From CAZQIC01 sp964593555 (GTDB taxonomy: Bacteria; Bacteroidota; Bacteroidia; JAFLBG01): a DNA stretch of 41,426 bases. This document shows, piece by piece, positions 6,651 to 15,754 of this stretch. The stretch is taken from NCBI GenBank assembly GCA_964593555.1, contig CAZQIC010000025.1, forward strand, positions 1-41,426, in the 5' to 3' direction. How positions within the stretch are numbered: the stretch's first letter is position 1; every line of letters begins with the position of its first letter. The notes beneath the pieces are model-generated. The model made no database searches, was not told where the DNA came from, and saw only the letters and a list, made by a program, of their open reading frames with translations. Both the position numbers and the translations under genes were made by a program.

Positions 6651-9600
6651 ATGAAACACATTTACGAACGCTACGTCACGTTAATGTTTATCGTAGTAGC
6701 ACTTTCAACACCAAAATTATTTTCTCAAAGCGGAACTGATTTCTGGTTTGCCCCACCTGAAATTACTAACCTTCACAACTCACCGGGAGGTGAACCATTG
6801 TACTTATTGATTTCATCCATGGGACAAGCAAGTACCATTACTATATCGCAACCTGCCAATGGTGGTTTTACTCCAATAATAGTAAATGTTGCCGCAAATA
6901 AATCTGCACGGGTTAACTTAACTGCATTTAAAACATTGCTGGAAACTGAACCTACCAATACGGTGCTTAATACCGGATTAAGAATTCAGGCCACTACTGC
7001 AATTACTACATATTATGAAGTTTCAAATTCAAATAACAATGAAATTTTTGCATTGAAAGGTGCAAACGCCCTAGGAACGGAATTTTACATTCCACACCAT
7101 AAACACGCTGCATTTTACAATCACACATTTGCTTCACCACATGAAGCTTATGCATCTTTTGATATAGTAGCAACTCAAAACAATACTATAGTTACCATTT
7201 ATTCTCCGGTAGCACTAGATGGTCATGCAGCTTTACAACAATTCAGCATTATCTTAAATGCAGGACAAACATATTCGGGTGGTTTTACCGGAACTAATTA
7301 CGAGCTGCCTTCAACCCATGCGGCGGGTGCTGTGGTTTTATCAGACAAACCTATCGCAATTACAATAAAAGATGACTCGGATCATAATCCATCTGGAACT
7401 TGTTATGACTTAATAGGTGACCAGATTGTTCCCGTAAATGTTTTAGGAACAGATTACATTGCTGTAAAAGGTCCATTAAACAACAATGGCGATGAAAGTG
7501 TTATAATTACCGCAACAGAAAACAACACACAAATATATCTTGATGGTGCTGCCTCTCCAGTTGCTACTTTATTTGCAGGTGAATATTACAGAGTAGATAT
7601 TGATTATTTATCTGCCGGACCGGACAACTCTATTCATATACATGCTACTTATCCAGTATATGCAGTTCACATTACTGGGTTTGGTTGTGAATTAGGATCC
7701 GCGATTTTACCCCCATTGAATTGCGCCGGATCAACACAAATAAATTTTGTAAGATCGACCAATGAAACTTTTTATCTGACTTTATTGGTAAGGGCAACTG
7801 CCGTGAATAGCTTTACTATAACCGGCCCAGGAACAGCTTCAATTAATCCCGCTTCTTTTTTAAATGTGCCAGGTACAGGAGGAGTATGGAAAGCCGCAAG
7901 AATCCTATACACAACAACCGATATTCCTGTTGATTCCACATTTAGTATTAAAAACACTACAGATGTTTTTGCCATGGGGATCATTAACGGTGGTGGATCA
8001 ACCGGATGCCGTTACGGTTATTTTTCTGAATTCGTAGCACCAATTACAGTTGGTGCCGGAACTGACGCATCGGTTTGCGCTAATGATACTGCACAATTAA
8101 GCGGAACTATATCAGGCGGTACAACAACCGGGGCATGGACATCATCGGGCACAGGATCATTTATTCCAAATACCACTACTCTTAATGCAAAATATAAACC
8201 CAGCGTAGCTGATGCCGCAGTTGGAACAGTAACAATAACATTAACATCTACAGGATCCTGTATTCCACAATCGGATATAAAAATACTAATGCTCACTCCT
8301 GCCCCAACGGTTAATGCCGGAGTGGACCAGAGCATTTGCAAAAATAGCCCGGCAACAGTATTATCAGGAACTGTAACCATAGCAACAGGCGGGGTTTGGA
8401 GTGGTGGATTGGGATCTTACAATCCTAACAACAGTACATTAAATGCAACCTATACCCCAACTGCCGCAGAATTAACCGCTGGAAGTGTAACACTGATTTT
8501 AACCTCGACCGGAAATGGTATTTGTCACCCGGTAACAGACAACATAAAAATAACTTTCACTCCATCACCAACTGTTGATGCCGGAGCTAATCAAAGTGCT
8601 TGTGCAAACAATCCAAATGTCACCCTTAGCGGATTTGTAACCGTTGCCACCGGAGGTATATGGAGCGGAGGTGTTGGCTCTTTTAATCCGAGTCCATCTG
8701 CATTGAATGCCGTTTATTCTCCAGGCCCAAGTGAGATTACTGCGGGGAGTGTAAAACTTTATTTAACCACAAGCGGAAATGGAAATTGTAGTTCTGTAAA
8801 AGATAGCATGACCATTTCTTTTACCCTTCCTCCTACAGCAAATGCAGGAACATCTTATACTGTTTGTGCGAATAACCCTACAGTATTATTAAATGGCATA
8901 GTTACCATTGCCACTGGTGGACAATGGTCCGGAGGGTTAGGAATTTTTAGCCCGAGCAGTACTGCATTGAACGCAACTTACACACCTACCGCTGCAGAAA
9001 TAGCAGCAGGCAGCATGCAGCTTACACTTACTACAACAGGCAATGGAACATGTAATGCAGTTACAAGTAATGTAACAATAAACTTCACCACAGCTCCAAC
9101 TGCTAACGCAGGTTCAGACCAAACAGTTTGTGCCAACAATGCAAACACAACATTGAATGGTTCATTTACCATTGCAACAGGCGGTGTATGGAGCGGAGGC
9201 GCGGGATCCTATAATCCGAATAACACAACAATGACAGCAGTGTATACACCGTCAGCTGCCGAGATAACTGCAGGAGTTGTTACACTCACATTAACTACTA
9301 CTACTAATGGAACATGTAACCCGGCAACTGATGCTGTTACAATTAATATTATTCCTGCCCCAATTGTAAATGCAGGAACAGATATTAATGCTTGCTTTAA
9401 TAATGCATCTGTAAGCTTAAATGGTTCTGCATTTAATTCGATCGGAGGAAGCTGGAGCGGAGGGAGTGGATCTTATAATCCTTCCAATACAACACTCAAT
9501 GCCATTTACACTCCGTCTGCAGCAGAAATAAACGCGGGCAGTGTTACCCTTACTCTTACATCAACGGGAAACGGAAATTGTATCGCGGTAAGTGATGTTG

Positions 9601-12600
9601 TAAAAATAAATTTTGCTCCTGCTCCTGTTGCCAATGCAGGAAGCGACCAAACGCTTTGTAAGAACAACGCGTCTGTGTCCTTAAATGGTTTTGTAAACTT
9701 TTGTGCAGGCGGACAATGGTCTAACGGACTGGGAACATACAATCCAAGCAATAATTCATTAACCACTACATATACACCAACTGCCGGAGAAACTGCAGGC
9801 GGGTCATTGAATTTAATACTTACTACGACCGGAAACGGATCATGTAATGCCGTTAAAGATACAGTTACAATTACTTTCACTAATGCTCCTACCGCAGACG
9901 CAGGAACACCGTTGACATCATGCAGCAATAATCCATCAGTAGTATTAAGTGGATCTGTTACCATTGCTTCTGGTGGAATTTGGTCGGGCGCCGGATCATT
10001 CTCTCCGAACAACACAACAATGAATGCAACATACATTCCAACTGCCGCGCAAATAACAGCAGGAGTTGCAACACTTACCTTAACCACAACGAATAATGGA
10101 ACCTGCCTGCCAGTAAGCGATAATGTTTCGATCACTATTAACCAGGCACCGAATGTAAATGCAGGGAATAATCAAACCACTTGTGTCACAAATTTAAATA
10201 TATCATTGAGTGGAAGCGTTTCCGGAATTACAAATACCGGCCAATGGAGTACAACAGGAACAGGAAATTTTACTCCAAATGTTACTACATTAAATGCAGT
10301 TTATCGTTGCAGTTCAGCTGATTCTACTGCCGGATTTGTTTACCTTATTTTATTATCAACAAATAATGGAAGTTGCAATGCAGTAAGAGATTCGATAAGA
10401 ATAAATATAAGTCCGGCCGGAACAGCTAATGCCGGTACCGACAAAACAGTTTGCTCTAATAACGCATCAGTTACATTAAGCGGTAGTGTTGCCGGCGGAG
10501 CCTCAACAGGTACATGGAGCTCAACAGGCACAGGAGCGTTTATACCTAATGCGAACTTATTGACAGCCACTTATGTTCCAAGCGCATTCGATAAAGCCCA
10601 GGGAAATGTAATTTTAATGTTGAATGCGACAAGCTGTAATAATGCAAAAGACAGTTTAGTGATAACCATCACTCCTGCTCCGGTGGTTGATGCAGGAACA
10701 GATATTACACAATGTGCTACAATAAAAACCGCAACATTAAGCGGTAGCATAAGCGGAGGCACAACAACAGGTATTTGGTCTACATCAGGAACAGGAAATT
10801 TTACTCCTAACAATTCTACATTAAACGCAGTATACCATGCAAGCGCAGCAGATTCTATTGCGCAAGTGATTTACCTGATACTTACTTCAATCAACAATGG
10901 AAGCTGCGTTACAATGAGTGATTCTGTTCGATTGAATCTTTATCCAAGCGGTATCGTAAATGCAGGATCAGATCAAACACTTTGCAGTAACAACGCGAAT
11001 GTAAGTATAAGTGGAATTATTTCGGGCGGTGCGTCATTAGGACAATGGAGTACATCGGGTTCCGGAATTTTTATTCCGAACAATACAAGTTTAAATGCGA
11101 CATACATTCCAAGTGCAGGCGATCTTTCAACCGGAACGGTAAGCCTTATTCTTACTGCAACCAATAGCTGTAACAGTGCGGCAGATTTTCTTGTTGTGAC
11201 ATTTACACCTAAACCATTTGTAAACGCTGGAAATAATCAAACAGTTTGTGCCAATAATCCGATGGTAAATATAAGTGGAAGCATATCCAATGCTACAGGC
11301 GGGATATGGAGCGGCGGTTCAGGAATATTCTCTCCAAACAATACAACACTAAATGCAAACTATACTCCAAGTGCTGCTGAGATATCTACAGGATATGTGA
11401 ACCTTGTTCTTACATCAACAGGAAACGGAATTTGTTTTGCAGAATATGATACAGTAACAATAACCATTGCTCCTTCACCGGTTGTAAATGCCGGTATCGA
11501 TCAATCCATATGTCGTGGAAGTAGTTCAACGCAATTGCAGGGCGTAGTTTCTGTTGCAACTACAACGGGCAAATGGCAAACATTAGGATCTGGAACATTC
11601 CTTCCAAACGACAGCGCTTTGAATGCCGTATACCAATTCAGCACTGCGGATACTGCAGCAGGAATGATTATACTTATACTCACTTCGACCAACAATGGAT
11701 TTTGTTTAGCAAAATCCGATACAATGAAAATAACTTTTGGAGCGAGTGCATTTGCATTTGCAGGATACGATCAATCTGTTTGCGAATCACCAGCAATTGC
11801 TTCTCTTAATAGTTTTGTGGCGGGTGGTGCTTCAACAGGTATCTGGACATCAATAGGAACAGGAACTTTCTCACCAACAGATTCAACATTAAATGGCAGC
11901 TATGCATTGAGCGGTGGCGACATAAGCGCGGGAAGTGTTTCATTGATATTAACAACGACCAATAGCGGCGCTTGTTTAACAGGAAGAGATACAGTTATTA
12001 TAAGTGTTACACCTGCTCCACAAATAAATGCAGGCGGTGATCAAATTGTTTGTTCGAACAATCTCACAGTTAATCTAAATGGAACTGTGAATGGCGCATC
12101 TTCCACCGGAATATGGAGTACTAATGGATCAGGAAACTTTACTCCAAACAACACAACATTAAATGCCGCATATAATTTAAGCGCAAGTGATTCATTGAAT
12201 GGTATTGTTCAACTTATATTAACAACAAGCAATACCGGTTTCTGTGCTGCAAAATCTGACACAACAGAAATTACCATTTCCCCAGTGGCAATTGTTGATG
12301 CAGGAACAGATCAAATATTATGCGGCAACACAGCATCAATCACACTTAATGGAAATGTAAGTGGCGGTAGCATAACCGGACAATGGAGTACATTAGGTTC
12401 AGGAACTTTCAATCCGAATAATACTACATTAAATGCAACCTTTGCTCCTTCAATTGCAGACGTAAATACGGGTTTGGTAAAACTGGTTCTTACTTCTACC
12501 AATAATGGTGTTTGTAGTGCAAGTACGGATACAACAACCATTATTCTACAACAACTTACTACCGTTGGTGCAGGGAGCGATGTTACAATATGCGGAAGTA

Positions 12601-13340
12601 TAGATACAGTTGCCTTGAATGGATCAATACTTGGTTATACAACAATCGGACAATGGACAACATCAGGTACAGGGACATTTGTGCCGGATGCGAATACAGT
12701 TAATGCAAGTTACCATCTCAGCGCATCAGATATTGCAGCGGGGAATGTTCAATTGATACTTAGTTCTACAAACAATGGTGTTTGCAGTACTATGATGGAT
12801 ACAATTGATATAACAGTTGAACAAGTTCCAACAGCAGCGTTCACTTTCTCAGTAGCAATTAACGAATCATTTGATTTCATTGATCAATCTACGGGCGCAG
12901 GAAGTTGGCATTGGCAATTTGGCGCAGACGGAGGAACATCAACGCTGCAGGATCCTAATTATTTATTCACCGCATCAGGCAGCTATGTTGTTACATTGAT
13001 CATCACCAGTGCTGGTGGTTGCATGGATACAACAAGTGCGACTATAACAACAGTTGATATTGTTGAAAGACCAATTGATGTTCCAAGCGGCTATTCACCT
13101 AATAAGGATGGCTTGAATGACAAGGTTCGTCCGCTTGGCGGGCCATTTGAAGAAATGGAATTCAGAATATTTAATGAGTGGGGTAATGAATTATACTCAA
13201 CCACCGATCAGAACGAAGGATGGGATGGAACATTCCAGGGCAAAGTACAACCTGAGGGTGTTTATACATACACATTAAAAGGTGTTACTAAAAAAGGAAA
13301 TGCATTTGCTAAATCGGGAACTGTAACATTATTGAGATAA
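6651..13340 (+). CDS. Giant secreted repeat protein, T9SS type B cargo
   Basis: About 2229 residues. I start at ATG 6651, which gives a signal peptide ending near LFSQS; the TTG at 6615 only adds 12 residues without signal character. Domain order: residues about 26-460, an IgGFc-binding-protein-like N-terminal domain (SGTDFWFAPPE start); residues about 463-2060, 18 tandem beta-rich repeats of 87-91 aa, each with a conserved NAGxDQxxC start, a WSGG or WSTxGTG core, PNNTTLNAxY and an NGxC near the end; residues about 2061-2137, a PKD domain (WHWQFG); residues about 2138-2229, the CHU_C type B sorting domain (SPNKDGLNDKVRPLGG, FNEWGNELY, GWDGTFQGK). It is predicted to be exported by T9SS and carried on the surface as an adhesin. 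The PorP/SprF gene directly downstream supports that, as in the sprB-sprF pair of gliding Flavobacterium. Confidence 0.88.
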   Translation: MKHIYERYVTLMFIVVALSTPKLFSQSGTDFWFAPPEITNLHNSPGGEPLYLLISSMGQASTITISQPANGGFTPIIVNVAANKSARVNLTAFKTLLETEPTNTVLNTGLRIQATTAITTYYEVSNSNNNEIFALKGANALGTEFYIPHHKHAAFYNHTFASPHEAYASFDIVATQNNTIVTIYSPVALDGHAALQQFSIILNAGQTYSGGFTGTNYELPSTHAAGAVVLSDKPIAITIKDDSDHNPSGTCYDLIGDQIVPVNVLGTDYIAVKGPLNNNGDESVIITATENNTQIYLDGAASPVATLFAGEYYRVDIDYLSAGPDNSIHIHATYPVYAVHITGFGCELGSAILPPLNCAGSTQINFVRSTNETFYLTLLVRATAVNSFTITGPGTASINPASFLNVPGTGGVWKAARILYTTTDIPVDSTFSIKNTTDVFAMGIINGGGSTGCRYGYFSEFVAPITVGAGTDASVCANDTAQLSGTISGGTTTGAWTSSGTGSFIPNTTTLNAKYKPSVADAAVGTVTITLTSTGSCIPQSDIKILMLTPAPTVNAGVDQSICKNSPATVLSGTVTIATGGVWSGGLGSYNPNNSTLNATYTPTAAELTAGSVTLILTSTGNGICHPVTDNIKITFTPSPTVDAGANQSACANNPNVTLSGFVTVATGGIWSGGVGSFNPSPSALNAVYSPGPSEITAGSVKLYLTTSGNGNCSSVKDSMTISFTLPPTANAGTSYTVCANNPTVLLNGIVTIATGGQWSGGLGIFSPSSTALNATYTPTAAEIAAGSMQLTLTTTGNGTCNAVTSNVTINFTTAPTANAGSDQTVCANNANTTLNGSFTIATGGVWSGGAGSYNPNNTTMTAVYTPSAAEITAGVVTLTLTTTTNGTCNPATDAVTINIIPAPIVNAGTDINACFNNASVSLNGSAFNSIGGSWSGGSGSYNPSNTTLNAIYTPSAAEINAGSVTLTLTSTGNGNCIAVSDVVKINFAPAPVANAGSDQTLCKNNASVSLNGFVNFCAGGQWSNGLGTYNPSNNSLTTTYTPTAGETAGGSLNLILTTTGNGSCNAVKDTVTITFTNAPTADAGTPLTSCSNNPSVVLSGSVTIASGGIWSGAGSFSPNNTTMNATYIPTAAQITAGVATLTLTTTNNGTCLPVSDNVSITINQAPNVNAGNNQTTCVTNLNISLSGSVSGITNTGQWSTTGTGNFTPNVTTLNAVYRCSSADSTAGFVYLILLSTNNGSCNAVRDSIRINISPAGTANAGTDKTVCSNNASVTLSGSVAGGASTGTWSSTGTGAFIPNANLLTATYVPSAFDKAQGNVILMLNATSCNNAKDSLVITITPAPVVDAGTDITQCATIKTATLSGSISGGTTTGIWSTSGTGNFTPNNSTLNAVYHASAADSIAQVIYLILTSINNGSCVTMSDSVRLNLYPSGIVNAGSDQTLCSNNANVSISGIISGGASLGQWSTSGSGIFIPNNTSLNATYIPSAGDLSTGTVSLILTATNSCNSAADFLVVTFTPKPFVNAGNNQTVCANNPMVNISGSISNATGGIWSGGSGIFSPNNTTLNANYTPSAAEISTGYVNLVLTSTGNGICFAEYDTVTITIAPSPVVNAGIDQSICRGSSSTQLQGVVSVATTTGKWQTLGSGTFLPNDSALNAVYQFSTADTAAGMIILILTSTNNGFCLAKSDTMKITFGASAFAFAGYDQSVCESPAIASLNSFVAGGASTGIWTSIGTGTFSPTDSTLNGSYALSGGDISAGSVSLILTTTNSGACLTGRDTVIISVTPAPQINAGGDQIVCSNNLTVNLNGTVNGASSTGIWSTNGSGNFTPNNTTLNAAYNLSASDSLNGIVQLILTTSNTGFCAAKSDTTEITISPVAIVDAGTDQILCGNTASITLNGNVSGGSITGQWSTLGSGTFNPNNTTLNATFAPSIADVNTGLVKLVLTSTNNGVCSASTDTTTIILQQLTTVGAGSDVTICGSIDTVALNGSILGYTTIGQWTTSGTGTFVPDANTVNASYHLSASDIAAGNVQLILSSTNNGVCSTMMDTIDITVEQVPTAAFTFSVAINESFDFIDQSTGAGSWHWQFGADGGTSTLQDPNYLFTASGSYVVTLIITSAGGCMDTTSATITTVDIVERPIDVPSGYSPNKDGLNDKVRPLGGPFEEMEFRIFNEWGNELYSTTDQNEGWDGTFQGKVQPEGVYTYTLKGVTKKGNAFAKSGTVTLLR
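8038..12830 (+). repeat. 18-fold tandem coding repeat (about 264 bp) inside the giant protein
   Basis: Approximate repeat starts: 8038, 8303, 8566, 8830, 9094, 9358, 9622, 9886, 10147, 10418, 10679, 10949, 11213, 11477, 11747, 12017, 12287, 12557. Repeats 2-8 are close to 264 bp (88 codons). Two classes are seen: class A (ATGGxWSGG core, then TPSAAEI) for repeats 2-8 and 13, and class B (TGxWSTxGTG core, then SAxD) for repeats 1, 9-12 and 14-18. Nearly all carry two cysteines, probably a disulfide per repeat. Repeats 10 and 12 have a shortened region before the second Cys (SCNN, SCNS), repeat 8 is two residues short in its core, and repeat 7 has an extra Cys. Confidence 0.9.
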
Positions 13341-13342
13341 AA

Positions 13343-13391
13343 GAAGGAAGTCAGAAGCTCGAAGTTGGAAGATTAAAGTTTGAAGTTTATG
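13343..13391 (+). repeat. Degenerate heptanucleotide array between the giant gene and porP/sprF
   Basis: Seven consecutive 7-bp units can be read: GAAGGAA, GTCAGAA, GCTCGAA, GTTGGAA, GATTAAA, GTTTGAA, GTTTATG. The consensus is roughly GTYNGAA. The array begins two bases after the stop codon of the giant gene and ends just before the chosen start of the PorP/SprF gene. Confidence 0.7.
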
Positions 13392-13415
13392 AGTATAAAA
13401 AACAAAATCTGCGCT

Positions 13416-14378
13416 ATGAAGAAAATTCTAATTCTGTTAATTACCCTTACATGTTTTGGGATAACAGGCAAAGCACAAGATTATCATTTGTCGCAATACG
13501 ACATGTCACCATTGTATCTCAATCCTGCGTTAACTGGACGTTATCTTGGCGACCAGATGGATTTTCGTATAACAGGAAATTACCGTACACAATGGCAAAA
13601 GCTGCAAGGCAAACCCTACTCTACGGTTGCAACAGCTTTCGATATGCCTTATAAAAAATGGGGATTCGGCGCTTATCTTATCGACAATATTGCAGGTACA
13701 GGAAATTACAGCACACTAAATTTTGTTACATCAGGTGCTTACCAGATAACCCAGGATGCAGAAAACACACATCACTTAACAGCAGGTTTACAATTGGGTA
13801 TTATGCAAAAAAGTATGAATAAAAATGACCTGTTGTTTGAGAGTCAATATACGAACAGCAATGGCTTAGACCCGGAGATCACAAGCGGCGAACTTTTCAG
13901 TAAACAAAACTTATTGCGTTTTGATGCGAATGTTGGTATTTTTTATAAATATCGCAACTCTAATAAAAAAGCAAATCCTTATGCAGGATTTTCGGTATAC
14001 CATATTACTATGCCTGATGAATCATTCACTGCGCAAAAAAGCAGAACACCTATGCGCTTCAATGTAAATATTGGTTGTAACCTGCATGTAAATGCACAAG
14101 TTTTATTAATTCCAACAGTGCTTTATATGAATCAGCGCCAAGCGCAGGAAATAAATATGGGACTAAAGAGTTATTATACATTCAAGGATTCACCGTACAA
14201 TATGTTATTGGGATTGAATTACAGATGGCAGGATGCTTTTGTTTTACAATTGGGTGTGAAAGAAGGCAACAATGAATTCAGGCTGAGTTATGATATAGTA
14301 ACGAGTTATCTAAAAAACTACAGTGGCAGCCGAGGCGGTTTTGAAATGGGAGTTATTTATACCGGAATGGGGAAATAA
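13416..14378 (+). CDS. PorP/SprF family type IX secretion membrane protein
   Basis: A 320-residue predicted outer-membrane beta-barrel of the PorP/SprF family, which works with T9SS in export and anchoring of large CHU_C-tailed proteins. I start at ATG 13416 because it gives a clean signal peptide (MKKILILLITLTCFG ... GKAQ); upstream in-frame starts (13380 TTG, 13389 ATG) place charged residues before it. Family marks: QDYHLSQYDMSPLYLNPALTG right after the signal, YRTQWQ, the AGFSVYHIT region, and a C-terminus ending in an aromatic/beta strand (GFEMGVIYTGM). It sits 75 bp after the giant repeat protein, the usual cargo-plus-SprF pairing; cotranscription is inferred. Confidence 0.88.
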   Translation: MKKILILLITLTCFGITGKAQDYHLSQYDMSPLYLNPALTGRYLGDQMDFRITGNYRTQWQKLQGKPYSTVATAFDMPYKKWGFGAYLIDNIAGTGNYSTLNFVTSGAYQITQDAENTHHLTAGLQLGIMQKSMNKNDLLFESQYTNSNGLDPEITSGELFSKQNLLRFDANVGIFYKYRNSNKKANPYAGFSVYHITMPDESFTAQKSRTPMRFNVNIGCNLHVNAQVLLIPTVLYMNQRQAQEINMGLKSYYTFKDSPYNMLLGLNYRWQDAFVLQLGVKEGNNEFRLSYDIVTSYLKNYSGSRGGFEMGVIYTGMGK

Positions 14379-14425
14379 TTAGAAACATCTTTGATACTGA
14401 TTTATTTCATAAATTAGTTATTGAA

Positions 14426-14944
14426 ATGAATGAACTTTTAATACAAAGAAAAAAAACCTCCTATTATCAAATATTGGTTTCAGCGCCTGTTACGCTTTTT
14501 TTATTAATTCGTGCCCTCAACAGCAAACTCAACTCTTCAGGTGACAATAAAGTCTGGATTATATTAATTCTTAGCGTTGTTACAATTCTATGCTCTGTAT
14601 TTTTGATAAACTCAATTGTTCATGTTTGTAAAAAATCACCCGCTCTAATAATAAATGACAATGGTATTATAGACAACTCAGGTATTTTAAAATTGGGTCT
14701 CATAAAGTGGGATAATATATCCGACTGTGAAATAAAAAAATTTACGGGAGCGTCTCACCTTGTCGTTGGACTTAGAGAATCTTCCTATATCATATCCCCC
14801 CTCTCAAGTTTCAAAAAAAGAATGGCCGAAATTAAAATAAAGGATTTAGGTACTCCACTTGCCATTAACAGCAAATTAGTAGACTTTGATATAATTAAAC
14901 TAAAAGAAATAATTGAAGAAAAGATAAACAATGCCAATGTTTAA
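14426..14944 (+). CDS. STM3941-like membrane protein
   Basis: A 172-residue protein with two predicted membrane helices (about residues 15-30 and 43-65) followed by a soluble PH-like domain of about 100 residues (PALIINDNGIIDN, LIKWDNISDCEIKKF). This layout resembles the STM3941 family of uncharacterised bacterial membrane proteins, in which two helices precede a domain that reads as folded beta strands plus a C-terminal helix (here LKEIIEEKINN). It stands alone between the PorP/SprF gene and rluF on the same strand. Function unknown; the name is by resemblance. Confidence 0.65.
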   Translation: MNELLIQRKKTSYYQILVSAPVTLFLLIRALNSKLNSSGDNKVWIILILSVVTILCSVFLINSIVHVCKKSPALIINDNGIIDNSGILKLGLIKWDNISDCEIKKFTGASHLVVGLRESSYIISPLSSFKKRMAEIKIKDLGTPLAINSKLVDFDIIKLKEIIEEKINNANV

Positions 14945-14986
14945 ATATCTGTTGCTGTATTATTCATTTTCAATTATATAGTCTCT

Positions 14987-15754
14987 ATGCGGTTAAACAA
15001 AGCCATTAGCGATACAGGATTTTGCTCCAGGCGTGAAGCAGATAAATACATTGAGCAAGGCCGTGTTACATTAAACGGAAGAAAAGGAGTACTGGGAGAT
15101 AAAGTAAATGATGGTGATGAAATTACCATTGACCGCAAACCCATAAAAGCAAAAGAAAAACCAGTTTATATTGCATTCAACAAGCCGCGCGGCATTACCT
15201 GCACCACAGAGCTCGATATAAAAGACAACATTATCTCTTATATAAACCACCCGAAAAGAATTTTCCCAATTGGCCGCCTCGATAAAGCATCAGAAGGTTT
15301 AATTTTTTTAACCAACGACGGCGACATTGTAAATAAAATTTTGCGCGCTGGTAACAACCACGAAAAAGAATATGTGGTTACGGTTAACAAACCCATTACA
15401 GCAGACCTCATTCAACAAATGGGAAATGGTATTCCTATACTGGATACTGTAACACAAAAGTGTTTTATAAAAAAAGAAAGTGAAAACAGGTTCACTATTA
15501 TTTTAACGCAGGGTCTTAATCGCCAGATAAGAAGAATGTGCGAATACTTAAATTACGATGTTGTAAAATTAAAACGTACACGCATCATGAATATAAAACT
15601 CAATGATCTTGCGGTTGGTAAATGGCGTGATCTCATCTCAGAAGAAATGGATGAAATAAATAAACTCGTTTCAGGTTCGACTAAAACAGAGGAGGCGTCA
15701 AGAATTGATTATAAAGTGAGTAGTAAAACATCAAACTTGAAAAGTGAACAATAA
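14987..15754 (+). CDS. rluF: 23S rRNA pseudouridine synthase RluF
   Basis: Pseudouridine synthase of the RsuA/RluB/E/F family; RluF makes pseudouridine at position 2604 of 23S rRNA in E. coli. The S4 RNA-binding domain is N-terminal (RLNKAISDTGFCSRREADKY). The catalytic Asp lies in FPIGRLDKASEGLIFLTND. The segments RAGNNHEKEYVVTV, ILDTVTQKC and QGLNRQIRRMCEYLNYDV match E. coli RluF closely, better than the other paralogs. At 255 residues it lacks the long basic tail of the E. coli enzyme. Its last 11 bases overlap the next gene's GTG start. Confidence 0.92.
   Translation: MRLNKAISDTGFCSRREADKYIEQGRVTLNGRKGVLGDKVNDGDEITIDRKPIKAKEKPVYIAFNKPRGITCTTELDIKDNIISYINHPKRIFPIGRLDKASEGLIFLTNDGDIVNKILRAGNNHEKEYVVTVNKPITADLIQQMGNGIPILDTVTQKCFIKKESENRFTIILTQGLNRQIRRMCEYLNYDVVKLKRTRIMNIKLNDLAVGKWRDLISEEMDEINKLVSGSTKTEEASRIDYKVSSKTSNLKSEQ

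Noticed and set aside
8018..12541. Series of antisense ORFs up to 209 residues across the giant protein
   Set aside because: They recur with the repeat period because the sense codons avoid antisense stops; no start signals or motifs, so by-products of repetition.
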